Below are positions 1 through 12,193 of a stretch of 27,954 nt of DNA, one piece after another (positions within the stretch are counted from its first letter, which is position 1; each line of letters starts with the position of its first letter). The translations under genes and the position numbers were made by a program. This stretch comes from Myxococcota bacterium. GTDB lineage: Bacteria > Myxococcota_A > UBA9160 > PR03. The notes under the pieces were generated by a model that worked only from the letters and a program-made list of their open reading frames with translations, had not been told where the DNA came from and made no database searches. The stretch is from positions 1 to 27,954 of the forward strand of contig JALOQG010000011.1 in assembly GCA_025453505.1 (NCBI GenBank), given 5' to 3'.

Positions 1-3000
1 GAGCCGTTCGGTCCAGTCGAGCCAGGCGCGGGCATGTTCGGGCACCGCGACGAGCGCGGCGCAGAGCCAGTCTTCGGCGTCGGCGGCCTGTTCGGCGGTC
101 GCGAGACGCGCCGCGCGCACCCAGCGCTCGGCCTGCTGCGCCGGCGTCGGAGCGACCTCCGCCCAGCGCGCGAAGGCCCGCGCGGCTTCTGCCGCGCGAC
201 CCGCCGTCTCGAGCAACTCCGTGTGCCCGGCATGCGCCGTCTCGAACGTGGCGTCGAGCGCGAGGGCCGCTTCGTAGCGAGCGCACGCGGCGTCCGGATC
301 GCCCAGTTTTCGCAGGGCGTCGGCGAGCGCGGTCAGGGCCTCGGCGTGCGCTGCTCCCTCCGGCGCATTGGCGAGCCAGGCCTCGAGCGAACGTCGCGCC
401 GCGCCCGGAGATCCGAGCGCGAGCGCCGCCATGCCGTGGACGACCAGCGCGTCGCGTTCGTCCGGCGCGAGCGCCAGGGCTTCGGAGGAGAGCTGCCACG
501 CCGCGTCCCAGCGTGCGAGCGCGTGCGCCGCGCGGGCGCCGGCCACCGCCGCGCCGAGATGCTCGTCGCGCGCGAGCGGCGCCACGACGCCGCGCTCGTC
601 GAGCGCGCGCGTCGCCGCTTCGATCGCCTCCGCGTAGCGGCCGAGTCGTTCGGCCAGCCGCGCACGTGCGGCGTGCGCCGGCGCGAACGCCGGCCAGCTC
701 TGCACCGCTTCTTCGAGCAGGCCGAGCGCACGCTCGGGCTCGGTCGTTTCCCATGCGCTCGCCGCGGCGCGCCACGCGCGGGCAGCGTCGAGGCCCACGC
801 TCGCGCGCGCCGCGCGGCACCACGCCTCGCTCGATCCAGGCGCGTCGCCCGCTTCGTCGCGGAGTCGCGCCAGCAGTGCCCAGGCCGGCGCCGCGTCGGG
901 CTCGCGCTCGAACACCGCATCGAGTCGCGCCCGCGCTTCGCCCGCGCGACCGACGTCCGCGAGCGACTGGGCCAGCAGCAGATGGTCGCGCGCCTCCGTC
1001 TTGGCGTCGGCATGATCGCACCAGCGCGCGAAGATCCGGCGCCACACGGCGATGTCGCCGAGCGTGCGCAGGGCCGCGGCCCAGGTGGCGAGCGCGGGCG
1101 CCGCGAGCGCTCCGAGCGCATCCGCGCGCTCGTAGGCCGCGACCGCGCGCGGCAGATCGCGCGCCGGGCCGGCCGCGCGCTCCGCCACGTGCAGCCACAA
1201 CGCGCGGCGGCCGGTGACGTCGTGCGCGTCCATCCGCTCGATCTCTTCCTCGCAGTGATCGAGCGCGCAGCTCCAGTCGCCGCGCGCTTCGGCCAGTTCG
1301 CGCAGCGCGCGTCGCGCGACGAGATCGCTCGCGTCCACCGCGAGCGCGGCCGCGAAGGCGCGCTCGGACGCGGCGAGATCCCGCAGCACGTCGCGCCGCA
1401 GCCGCCCGAGCCGGCGCCAGGCCGACGCGACGTCGATGCTTCCGAGCGCGATCTCGCGCTCGATCCCCGCGTCGAGCGCGCGCGCGTCGCCCGTGCGCTC
1501 GGCGGCGCGTCGCAGGCCCGCGAGCGCCGCGGCGCTGCTCGGCTCGAGTCGCGCGACCGCGCGCCACGCCTCGGCGGCGCCGCTCGCGTCCCACAGCCGT
1601 TCCTCGCGCAGAGTCGCCAACTCCTGCCACGTCTTCGCATCGTCGGGCGTATCGCGAAGCTGCACGGCGAGCCGTTCCGCGAGTTCACCGTGCGCGCCCT
1701 GCGCACGCAGCAGATCGAAGAGCGCCGCGCGGTCGTCCGCATTCGCGACGCGCGCGTCCACGAGGCATCGCAGCAGAGCGACGGCACGATCCGCGCGGCC
1801 GAGCCGATCGCGCTGGATCCCCGCGAGCTCGCGTTGCAGCGCCGCCGCGGTCTCGGAGGTGGCGGTCGATTGCAGGGCCTGTTCGAAGAGCGCAGCCTGC
1901 GCCTCGATGCGTCCGGCGCGGGCCTGCGCTGCGATCGCCGGAGCGAGTCGCGCTTCGGCGGTGGCCGGATCTGCGACGTCGGGAGCGACGGCGTCCTCCC
2001 AGAGACGCGCGGCGGTCTCGACTTCGCCCAGCGACTCCGCGCAGCGGGCGGCCCGCTCCAGGATCGCGCCGCGCTCCGCGCCGTGCGAGTGGCCGGCCCG
2101 CTCCGCGAGGATCTGCAGGAGTTCGCGCCGGCGATCCGATGTGGTGTACAGACGGTCGAGAGCCGCGAGCGTCGCCGCGTGCGCCGGAAGCAGCGTGCGC
2201 GCTCGCTCGTACGCCACGCGCGCGCGCGCGGGCTCCGCGATCGGACCTTCGAGCAGGGCGGCGCGTTCGCAGGCGAGCAGGCCCGCCTGCACGCGATCCT
2301 CGCAGCACCGTTCCGCCTGCGCGAGCGATCGCTCCTGCGCCGCGAAGTCGCCGATGTGGCCCCAGCGCGCGGCGATCGCGATCCACAGCGCCGCGTCGTC
2401 CGGCTCCTCGGCGCACAGGCGCGCGAGCCAGGTGCGTGCGGCGGGCGCGCCACAGGCCTGCTCCGCGAGATCGGCCGCATGCGCGGCGATTTCCGCCCGT
2501 GCCGTGGCGGGTGCTTCCGCGAACTCCTGCTCGAGGACCGCGAGCGCCTCGGGCACGCGATCGAGCGATTCGAGCCATGCGCGCCGTGCGCTGCGTAGCG
2601 CGGGCTGGGCGGGATCGATCTCGAGCGAGGCCGCGAATGCGTCCACTGCCGCAGCCGGCTCCAGCATCTCGCCGCAGCGGCGCCAGAGCGCCGCCCGATC
2701 GTGGGAGCGCGGATCCTCGGCGGCGGCGCGCAGCAGATCCGCCGCTGCGTCGCGTTGCCCGAGTGCGATCGCGCGCGCGAGCGCGGGTTCGCGCAGGCTC
2801 TCGTCGTGCGGTGCGAGCCGCGCGGCGGCGAGCGCGTGCGTGCAGGCGTCGGCCTCGCGGTGGATCGCGGCGCAGCGCAGCGCGAGTTCGGAGTGCAGCG
2901 CGAGCGCGTCGCGGCCCGGTCGGTCGATCTCGTGCTCGAGCAACGCGACGAGTCCCGCGTCGTCGCCGCCGCGACGCAAGAGCGCGATCAGCGCCGCGCG

Positions 3001-6000
3001 TGCAGCTTCGTCGCTCGGATCCGCTCCGAGGCAGTGACGCAGCGCCTGCGCAGCGCGTGTCTCCTCGCCGCAAGCGGCGTGCGCGGCTGCGGCTTCGGAC
3101 CAGAAGCGCGCAGCCGTGGCAGGATCGCCGGCGTGCGCGGCGGCGCTTTCGCAGAGCGCGGCGCGCTCGGCCTCCCGACCCTGACGTGCGTAGAGTGCGG
3201 CCAGCGGCACGACGACGGGCGCCACGGGTCCCGCGTCGGCGAGTGCCGTCTCGAGCGTGGCAGCCGCCTCCTCGAAGCGTTCGAGCCGGTCGGCGAGCAG
3301 CGTCGCGAATTCGATGCGTTGCGCGGCAGACGCGCCGGCCACGGCGAGCCGGTCGCGCCAGAGAGCGGCGAGTTCTTCGAAGCGCCCCTCGCTCTCGAGG
3401 CGGATTGCCACGAAGGCGCTGGCCTCCTGGTTCGCCGGATCGATCGCGAGAACGGCGCGGAACGCGCGCTCGGCGCGCACGAGATCGCCGTCGTGATCGC
3501 ACGCGATGCGTGCGAGCTCGAGTTGCAGCGCGACGGCGCGCGCGGGCTCGCACGCGAGCGCCAGCTCGCCCTCCCATGCGCGCCGGCGCGCCGCGGCGTC
3601 GTCGCCACAGAGAGCGGCCAGGCGTCGCCACCACGTCGCGCGGGACGCATCGAGTGCGACGGCGCGTTCGAGCTCTGCGCGAGCGCGGATCGGGTCGCAG
3701 AGTCGTGTCTCGCACAGCGATGCGACGCGCTCGTGCAGGACGGCCGCGTCGGCCGGGAGCGCCGCCGCCGCGCGCGCGGCGAGCCGGTCGGCCAGCGCAG
3801 CGAAGTCGCCGCGGCGCTCGAGCAGCGCGTCGACGCGGGCGGCTGCGCTCGCGCGCATGTGCGGGTCGGATGCGTCGCGTTCGACGCCGCGGTGCAGCGA
3901 TTCGATCTCCTCGAGGGAGCCGTCGGCTTCGAGCAGCGCGGCACGCTCGAAGTCGAGCGCGGCACGCGCGGCGCGATCGGTGCACAGCGCGCTGCGGCGT
4001 GCGAGCGCCTCGGCGAGCGCGGCGTCGTCGCCGCGCGCGCGCGCATTGCGCTCGAAGGCTTCGAGCGCCGTGTCGTCCGCGCTCCCCGAAGCGACGAGCG
4101 CCGCCAACCGTTGCGCGGCGTCGGCGTGACGCCCGACGCGTTCGAGTGCGAGCGCGTACAGAGAGGCGACGTGGGGCGCGTGCGCCGCACTGGCATCGTG
4201 CGCCTCGAAGAGCGCGATCAGGTCCGCGTCGCGCGATGCCTCGGTGAGCGCTTCCGCGAGCGCGCCGAACGAGGCGAGATCCGTGGGATCGAGCGCGAGC
4301 GCCTCGCTCCACGCCGCGATCGCGTCGTCGGTGCGGCCCTCGGCGCCGTGCAGGTAGCCGAGCCGGCGGCGATTGGCGGCGCGCGCGGCGCTGTCGAGGT
4401 GCGGCACGAGCGCATCGAGCGCTTCGGCCAGCTCTTCGGTCCTGCCGCACTCTTCGAGCAGGGTGGCGAGCGCCTCGTGCGCTTCGCGCGTGTTCGCCCG
4501 CGTGCTCCAATGCCCGACGACGGGCATTGCGCGTTCGGGATCGCCGCTGGCGAGCGCACGCGTCAGTGCTTCCGTTCCGAGAGCCGCGAGTCGATCCAGC
4601 GGAGCCGTCTCCGCCTCGCGCGCCCACGCCGCGAAGAGTGCGGCGTCGTCGCCGCCGGCGTCGGCGATGCGTCGCAGGCCCGCGACCGCGCGCCCGCAGG
4701 ACGAGTCGACTTCGAGCGCAGCGCGGAAACGGGCGCCGGCCGCGGCGGGATCGCCGCGTTCGAGGTCCGCTGCGCCGATCCGACACAGGAGCGAGACGCG
4801 TCGCGCGGGCGCCGCGACCTCGAGGATCGGCGCGAAGGCGTCGGCCAGCTCGTGCAGGCGACCGAGATGCCGCAGTGACGTCTCGAGCGCATCGATGCCG
4901 AGCGCGCGCTCGGGGTCGACGGCGATGGCGCGCCGGTAGGCCGCAGCCGCGGCGACGGCGGCGTGCAGGCGTTCTCCGTGGATGTCGCCGATCTCGAGCC
5001 AGAGTTCCGCCCGTTCGGCGGGATCGAGGGCTCCGTGCTCGGCGTGGCGCGTGAGCAGTGCGACGCGTTCGGCGTCCTCCCCGCGCGCGGCGAGAGCCGC
5101 GGCCAGCGCCTCCAGGGCGTCCGCGTCGTCCGGCCGTTCTTCCATCCGGCGGCGCAGTGCGTCGAGATCGGTCGCGCCGTCGTCGAGGCCGAGATCCGAC
5201 CAGGCCGGGATCTCGGCGCCGAGCTCCATCGCGCGTTCGAGGTAGTAGGTGCGGCTCGATGCGTCGCCGCTGCGGCCGGCGGCTTCGGCGAGTGCGAGGA
5301 AGGCGAGTCCGTCGTCGGAGGCTTCGGTCGCGCGTTCGAGCCACTCGCGCGCTTCGCGCGGCGCGCCGAGCACGTCGAGATGCAGCCGGCCGATCTCGAG
5401 CGCGATGGCCGCGCGTGCGCGCGGATCTGCGCAGCGCGCGATGCGCTCCGGGCCGAGCGCCGCCGCCTCCGCGTGCCGACCGAGATCCCGCAGCAGCGCG
5501 AAGCGCGCCTCGATCCAGCGCGGCTCGGCGGGAGCCGACTCGCCGGCGTGTCGCAGTAGCGCGAGTGCGCGGTCGGGATCGCCGAGCGGGCCGGCGGCGA
5601 GACGCGCCAGCGCTTCGAGGGCAGCGTCGCGCTGCGCGCCCGTCGAGACGCCGAGCGCCCGTTCCCAGGTCTCGGCCGCGTCGGCGGCGCGGCCCGCACG
5701 CTCGAGTGCGTGCGCCATTCCCGCCAACGCACGCGGTTCGTCGGGCGCGACGCCCAGCGCTCGCTCGAAGGCGTCGACGGCGACGCCGGGATCGGTGGCG
5801 TCGTGCGACTGCTCGGCGTTCTCGTTCCAGGTCGTGGCGAGTTCGCGCAGCTTGCGGGTGACGAGGTCGAAGCCCGGGTCGAGCGCCGCGGCGTCGCGCA
5901 GCACCGCGACGGCGCGAGCCGGATCGCCGCCGATCTCTTCGATCGCCTGGGCCATGCGGAAGAGCAGTCGCGCGCGCTCGGGCGCCGTGCGCTGCTCGCC

Positions 6001-6207
6001 GGTCGCGGCGAGGTGCGCTTCGTAGAGGTGGATCAGTGCGCTCCAGTCGCCGGCGACGAAAGCGGCTTCCTCGAGTCCCTCGAACGCCGCTCGATCGCTC
6101 GGATCGGCGTCGAAGCGTTCGCGCAGTCGATTCGGGCTCGGCGTCACGGTCCCCTCTCGCGCCCCTCTCGGGCACGCAGCCAATGCGCAACTTCTCTGCG
6201 CCTGCAT
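1..6207 (-). CDS. Giant TPR-repeat protein (3' end beyond window)
   Basis: The minus-strand frame in register with base 1 is open from an ATG at 6207 to the window edge: at least 2069 codons, C-terminus missing. I checked most lines of this frame for stops and saw none. The translation is an Ala/Glu/Arg/Leu-rich array of helix pairs in TPR style, with recurring patterns such as 'ALxxxPxxxxALxxLAxxLxxxGRxxEA' about every 34-38 residues over its whole length. I see no signal peptide, membrane segment or catalytic domain. The ATG at 6207 has a strong AGGAGG four bases upstream; an in-frame GTG at 6147 also follows a purine-rich stretch and is the alternative start (it opens MTPSPNRLRERF). It is transcribed divergently from ntrY. 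TPR arrays are protein-protein scaffolds; the partner and role are unknown. The other long ORFs here, on both strands, are Arg-rich shadows. Confidence 0.85.
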   Translation of the reverse strand, partial: MQAQRSCALAACPRGAREGTVTPSPNRLRERFDADPSDRAAFEGLEEAAFVAGDWSALIHLYEAHLAATGEQRTAPERARLLFRMAQAIEEIGGDPARAVAVLRDAAALDPGFDLVTRKLRELATTWNENAEQSHDATDPGVAVDAFERALGVAPDEPRALAGMAHALERAGRAADAAETWERALGVSTGAQRDAALEALARLAAGPLGDPDRALALLRHAGESAPAEPRWIEARFALLRDLGRHAEAAALGPERIARCADPRARAAIALEIGRLHLDVLGAPREAREWLERATEASDDGLAFLALAEAAGRSGDASSRTYYLERAMELGAEIPAWSDLGLDDGATDLDALRRRMEERPDDADALEALAAALAARGEDAERVALLTRHAEHGALDPAERAELWLEIGDIHGERLHAAVAAAAAYRRAIAVDPERALGIDALETSLRHLGRLHELADAFAPILEVAAPARRVSLLCRIGAADLERGDPAAAGARFRAALEVDSSCGRAVAGLRRIADAGGDDAALFAAWAREAETAPLDRLAALGTEALTRALASGDPERAMPVVGHWSTRANTREAHEALATLLEECGRTEELAEALDALVPHLDSAARAANRRRLGYLHGAEGRTDDAIAAWSEALALDPTDLASFGALAEALTEASRDADLIALFEAHDASAAHAPHVASLYALALERVGRHADAAQRLAALVASGSADDTALEAFERNARARGDDAALAEALARRSALCTDRAARAALDFERAALLEADGSLEEIESLHRGVERDASDPHMRASAAARVDALLERRGDFAALADRLAARAAAALPADAAVLHERVASLCETRLCDPIRARAELERAVALDASRATWWRRLAALCGDDAAARRRAWEGELALACEPARAVALQLELARIACDHDGDLVRAERAFRAVLAIDPANQEASAFVAIRLESEGRFEELAALWRDRLAVAGASAAQRIEFATLLADRLERFEEAAATLETALADAGPVAPVVVPLAALYARQGREAERAALCESAAAHAGDPATAARFWSEAAAAHAACGEETRAAQALRHCLGADPSDEAARAALIALLRRGGDDAGLVALLEHEIDRPGRDALALHSELALRCAAIHREADACTHALAAARLAPHDESLREPALARAIALGQRDAAADLLRAAAEDPRSHDRAALWRRCGEMLEPAAAVDAFAASLEIDPAQPALRSARRAWLESLDRVPEALAVLEQEFAEAPATARAEIAAHAADLAEQACGAPAARTWLARLCAEEPDDAALWIAIAARWGHIGDFAAQERSLAQAERCCEDRVQAGLLACERAALLEGPIAEPARARVAYERARTLLPAHAATLAALDRLYTTSDRRRELLQILAERAGHSHGAERGAILERAARCAESLGEVETAARLWEDAVAPDVADPATAEARLAPAIAAQARAGRIEAQAALFEQALQSTATSETAAALQRELAGIQRDRLGRADRAVALLRCLVDARVANADDRAALFDLLRAQGAHGELAERLAVQLRDTPDDAKTWQELATLREERLWDASGAAEAWRAVARLEPSSAAALAGLRRAAERTGDARALDAGIEREIALGSIDVASAWRRLGRLRRDVLRDLAASERAFAAALAVDASDLVARRALRELAEARGDWSCALDHCEEEIERMDAHDVTGRRALWLHVAERAAGPARDLPRAVAAYERADALGALAAPALATWAAALRTLGDIAVWRRIFARWCDHADAKTEARDHLLLAQSLADVGRAGEARARLDAVFEREPDAAPAWALLARLRDEAGDAPGSSEAWCRAARASVGLDAARAWRAAASAWETTEPERALGLLEEAVQSWPAFAPAHAARARLAERLGRYAEAIEAATRALDERGVVAPLARDEHLGAAVAGARAAHALARWDAAWQLSSEALALAPDERDALVVHGMAALALGSPGAARRSLEAWLANAPEGAAHAEALTALADALRKLGDPDAACARYEAALALDATFETAHAGHTELLETAGRAAEAARAFARWAEVAPTPAQQAERWVRAARLATAEQAADAEDWLCAALVAVPEHARAWLDWTERL

Positions 6208-6245
6208 CGACCCTCCTCGGCTGCGGCTGAAGGGATTTCCCCGGC

Positions 6246-6274
6246 GCCGCCCGCGCTTGGCCGCGCGGGGCGGC
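6246..6274. repeat. Inverted repeat between divergent genes
   Basis: An 11-base arm (6246-6256, GCCGCCCGCGC) and a 12-base arm (6263-6274, GCGCGGGGCGGC) pair with a single bulged G around the 6-base centre TTGGCC. It lies in the 113-base gap between the TPR gene and ntrY and overlaps the -35 and spacer of the predicted ntrY promoter. It could be an operator or an RNA hairpin. High GC makes some chance palindromes expected. Confidence 0.45.
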
Positions 6275-6285
6275 TCGGATAGATT
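6257..6285 (+). promoter_or_regulatory. Predicted sigma70-type promoter for ntrY
   Basis: TTGGCC (6257-6262) and TAGATT (6280-6285) are separated by exactly 17 bases, placing a start of transcription near 6291-6293, about 30 bases before the ntrY ATG. It is the only A/T-containing -10-like hexamer in a very GC-rich gap, which gives it some weight. It is a pattern match only. Confidence 0.45.
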
Positions 6286-6320
6286 GGGCCCGACCTCCAG
6301 GCCCCTCGAGGCCGGCAGCC

Positions 6321-8662
6321 ATGGCTTCCGATCCCAGCGCACGCGAGCCCCATCCGAGCGACGCCAACCCGGCGGGCGCGCCCTCCGAGCGTGGGGAAGA
6401 CCCCGCGCGCTGGATGGCGGTGCCCGCGGCCGAGCGTCGCCGCCGCCGCCGGGAGCTCTGGATCTCCTCGCTGGTGCTCGGCGCGATCGCGGCGATCGTG
6501 CTCGGTCAGCAGTGGGCCGCGGCCCCGCGGCGGGCCCTGCCGGTCGGCGACTCGGCGCTCTTCCTGTTCCTGAACGCGCTGAACGTCTTCCTGATCTTCC
6601 TGCTCGTCTATCTCGTCGCGCGCAACCTGGTGAAGCTGGTCTTCGAGCGACGCCGCGGCGCTCTCGGCTCGCACCTGAACCTCAAGTTCGTGTTCGCCTT
6701 CGCGCTCGTCGCGACGGTGCCGGCCGCCGTTCTCTTCTCGGTGTCTTCGTCGATCATCGGCGCCTCGATCGACACGTGGTTCAGCCTCCAGATCGACCGC
6801 ACGCTCGACGAGAGCCGCCAGATCGCGGATGCCTACTACGAGTCCGCCAGCGAGGACGCGCGTCTCTTCGGCGGGCGCATCGCCGAGCAGGTGAAGGAGC
6901 GGCGGCTCTTGCGCGAAGAGGAGCGCGAGGCGCTCGCGGCATTCGTGCAGGAGAAGCAGAGCGACTACCACCTCGGCGTCGTCGAGGTCTTCAGCGCCAC
7001 CGGCGAGGCGCTGGTCGTCGCAGTGAATCCCGACATCCCGGCCGCGAACTTCTCGCGACCCGACAGCGATCTGGTGTCGTCTGCGCTGCGCGGGCAGACG
7101 ACCTCGCGCGTCGAGGAGGTCGTGGGCGGCAGCGTGATCCGCAGCGCGGTGCCGATCGAATCGAGTTTCCGGGACGGAGAGGCGGTCGGCGCCGTCGTCG
7201 TCAACCACTTCGTGCCGTTCGCGCTCTCGTCGAAGATCGCGCAGATCCGCTCCGCGCACGACGAGTACCGTCGCCTGCAGCCGTACGCCGGGCACATCGA
7301 GCGCCTCTATCAGCTCGAGCTGATGCTCTTCTCGCTGGTGGTGGTGCTCTTCGCGGTCTGGTGGGGCTTCCGCATCGCGAAGGGCGTCTCGACGCCGATC
7401 CGCGCGCTCGCGGAGGGCACCGCCGAGGTTGCGCGCGGCAATCTCGACGTGCACGTCGAGCCCCACTCCGACGACGAGGTCGGATTCCTCGTGCGCTCCT
7501 TCAATCGCATGACCCGCGATCTGCGCGAGGCGCGCGACGGCGTCGAGCGCACCAACGCGGAGCTCGAGCAGAGGCGTCGCTACATGGAGGTGGTGCTGCG
7601 CAACATCGGCGCGGGAGTCCTTTCGCTCGACGCCGATGGACGCATCAACACGATCAACCCCGCCGCGCAGCGCCTGCTCGGCGTGCCGCCGGGCATGGGT
7701 CTCGCGGGCCGCTCGTGGCAGGAGGTGCTGCAGCGTCCCGAGCAGCTCGACCTGATGCGCGACCTGCGCGCCAGCCTGCAGCCGGGTCTGCGCGAGAGCA
7801 TCCGCCGGCAGGTGCAGATCCCGGTCGGCGACGAGCCGCTGACGCTGCTCGTGACGATGACGCTGCTCAAGGACGAAGAAGGCCTGGTGCTCGGATCCGT
7901 CGTGGTCTTCGACGACTACTCGCAGCTCGTGAAGGTGCAGCGCATGGAGGCGTGGCAGGAGGTCGCGCGCCGGATCGCACACGAGATCAAGAACCCGCTG
8001 ACGCCGATCCAGCTCTCGGCGCAGCGCATCCGCCGCCGCTTCGGCGCGCGGCTGCGGGGCGATCCCGCCGACGCCCGCGTCTTCGACGAGTGCGTGGATG
8101 CGATCACCAGCCAGGTCGATACGCTCAAGCTGCTCGTCAACGAATTCTCGAACTTCGCGCGGCTGCCGGCCGCCAACCCGGTTCCCGACGATCTGAATCG
8201 CATCGTCCAGGAGGCGGTCTCGCGCTACGCGGGAACGGAAGGCGTCGTGCTGAAGACCGATCTCGATCCGCAGCTGCCGCCGGCGGACCTCGACCGCGAG
8301 CAGTTCGGCCGGCTGCTGACGAATCTCATCGACAACGCGATCGCCGCGGTGCGCGAGCGGGCGGCACGCGAGCCCGAGTACGACGTCGGACACGTCGAGC
8401 TGCGCACCGTGCACGACGCGCCGCTCTCGGCCGTGCGTCTCGAGGTCCTCGACGACGGCGCGGGCATCCGGCCCGAGGACCGGCGCCGCATCTTCGAGCC
8501 GTACTTCTCGCGCAAGGAGCACGGCACCGGGCTCGGACTCGCGATCGTGTCGCGCATCGTCGCCGACCACCGCGGCTACGTGCGCGTGCACGACGCGCAG
8601 CCGCGCGGCGCACGCTTCATCGTCGAGCTGCCGGCCTCGGCCGCACGCGCGGAGGCACGCGC

Positions 8663-8666
<4 letters not shown>
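6321..8666 (+). CDS. ntrY: NtrY-type membrane sensor histidine kinase
   Basis: A 781-residue inner-membrane histidine kinase of the NtrY family, partner of the following NtrX. Membrane segments are visible at about 46-64, 78-100, 120-142 and 332-353, with a sensor region of about 190 residues between the third and fourth. A HAMP domain follows (about 354-405, with the 'DDEVGFLVRSFNRM' pattern), then a PAS domain (about 420-530). The phospho-acceptor is His554 in IAHEIKNPLTPI. The ATPase domain shows the N box NLIDNAI (about 667), G1 DDGAGI (about 711) and G2 GTGLGLAI (about 735), so it looks active. In known systems NtrY/NtrX responds to nitrogen or redox state; the signal here is unknown. 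The ATG at 6321 has GAGG nine bases upstream. Its stop overlaps the ntrX GTG by four bases. Confidence 0.9.
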
Positions 8667-11187
<2,521 letters not shown>

Positions 11188-11191
<4 letters not shown>

Positions 11192-12126
11192 GCGCGAACG
11201 CGGAGGCGAGCGTCGACACGCGCGTCGATCTCGGCGGGATCGCGCTGCGCAATCCCGTGCTGACCGCTTCGGGCACCTTCGGGTACGGAAGCGAATTCGC
11301 GCCGTTCTTCGACCTCGAACGGATCGGCGGCATCGTCGCGAAGAGCCTGACGCTCGAGCCGCGCCAGGGGAACCTGCCGCCGCGTATCGCCGAGACGCCG
11401 GCGGGGATGCTGAACGCGATCGGTCTCGAGAACGTCGGCGTCGACGCCTTCCTCGCGCGCAAGCTGCCCCTGCTGGCGGACGGCGTCGCGGTGATCGCGA
11501 GCGTGTTCGAGACCGAGATCGAACGCTATGCGGAAGTCTGCAAGCGTCTCACGGGCGCGCCGAAGGTCGTCGGCATCGAAGTCAACGCTTCGTGCCCGCA
11601 CGTGAAGAGCGGCGGCATCGAGTTCGGTCAGCGCGCCGAGGTACTCGCCCAACTCGTGCGCGCGACGCGCCGCGCGACGACGCTCCCGCTGCTCGTGAAG
11701 CTCTCGCCGAACGTGACCGACATCCGCGAAATGGCGCGCGTGTGCGAAGCGGAGGGGGCCGACGGGCTCTCGCTGGTCAACACGCTCCAGGCGCTCGACG
11801 TGGACGTCGCGACCCGGCGCCCCGTGCTGCGCAACGTGCTCGGCGGGCTGTCGGGTCCCGCGATCCGGCCGGTCGCGCTCCGCATGGTCTGGCAGGCGTC
11901 GCAGGCGGTGAAACTGCCGATCTGCGGAATCGGCGGGATCGTGACGGCCGAGGACGCGATCAAGTTCCTGATCTGCGGCGCGACCGCGGTGCAGGTCGGG
12001 ACCGCGAACTACCTCAATCCCATGGCGGCGCTCGAGGTCGCGCAGGGAATCGAGGCCTGGGCCCGCGCCCAGGGGATCGCGCGCGTCGCCGACCTGGTCG
12101 GCACCCTCGAGGTCCCGGCGAAGTAG
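11188..12126 (+). CDS. pyrD: Class 1B dihydroorotate dehydrogenase, catalytic subunit
   Basis: A 312-residue FMN enzyme oxidising dihydroorotate to orotate, the fourth step of UMP synthesis. The class 1B assignment rests on Cys136 as catalytic base in EVNASCPHVKSGG and on the adjacent pyrK. FMN and phosphate-binding segments are seen in VLTASGTFGYG near the N-terminus and in GIGGIVTAEDAIKFLICGA near the C-terminus. The GTG start overlaps the pyrK stop by four bases, which fixes the start well. The sequence is full length. Other de novo pyrimidine genes are not in the window. Confidence 0.95.
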
Positions 12127-12152
12127 GGAGCGCCCGTGCGGCGGAGGCTGGC

Positions 12153-12175
12153 TTCCCGTTGCCCGGAAACGGGAA
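12153..12175. repeat. 8-bp inverted repeat behind pyrD, over the next -35 box
   Basis: TTCCCGTT (12153-12160) and AACGGGAA (12168-12175) are perfect reverse complements around a 7-base centre. The repeat begins 27 bases after the pyrD stop and covers the predicted -35 box of the next promoter. It has no following T-run, so a classic terminator is unlikely. It may be a protein-binding operator for the downstream promoter or an mRNA 3'-end hairpin for pyrD. Confidence 0.5.
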
Positions 12176-12187
12176 ATCGGATAAGGT
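12159..12187 (+). promoter_or_regulatory. Predicted sigma70-type promoter for the RNA/rimP operon
   Basis: TTGCCC (12159-12164), a 17-base spacer and TAAGGT (12182-12187) make a reasonable housekeeping promoter. The predicted start is A12194, six bases after the -10. That base is also the first nucleotide of the 10-bp stem closing the downstream RNA fold, and this independent agreement raises my confidence. No other promoter-like sequence is visible between the terminator and rimP. Confidence 0.55.
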
Positions 12188-12193
12188 GCGCCC

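Noticed and set aside
34..4878. Long plus-strand ORFs (34-2598 and 2701-4878) opposite the TPR gene
   Set aside because: They are the codon-register antisense of the TPR frame; their composition mirrors it and they lack family features or ribosome-binding sites.
1685..6367. A 1560-codon minus-strand ORF rich in Arg
   Set aside because: It is out of frame with the TPR-encoding frame on the same strand, has low-complexity Arg/Ala/Gly composition and no recognisable domain. Long shadow ORFs are expected at this GC content.
6257..8662. Upstream extension of the ntrX frame through the whole of ntrY
   Set aside because: Out-of-frame, Arg-rich translation of ntrY; the GTG at 8663 with GGAGG upstream and a 4-base overlap is the real start.
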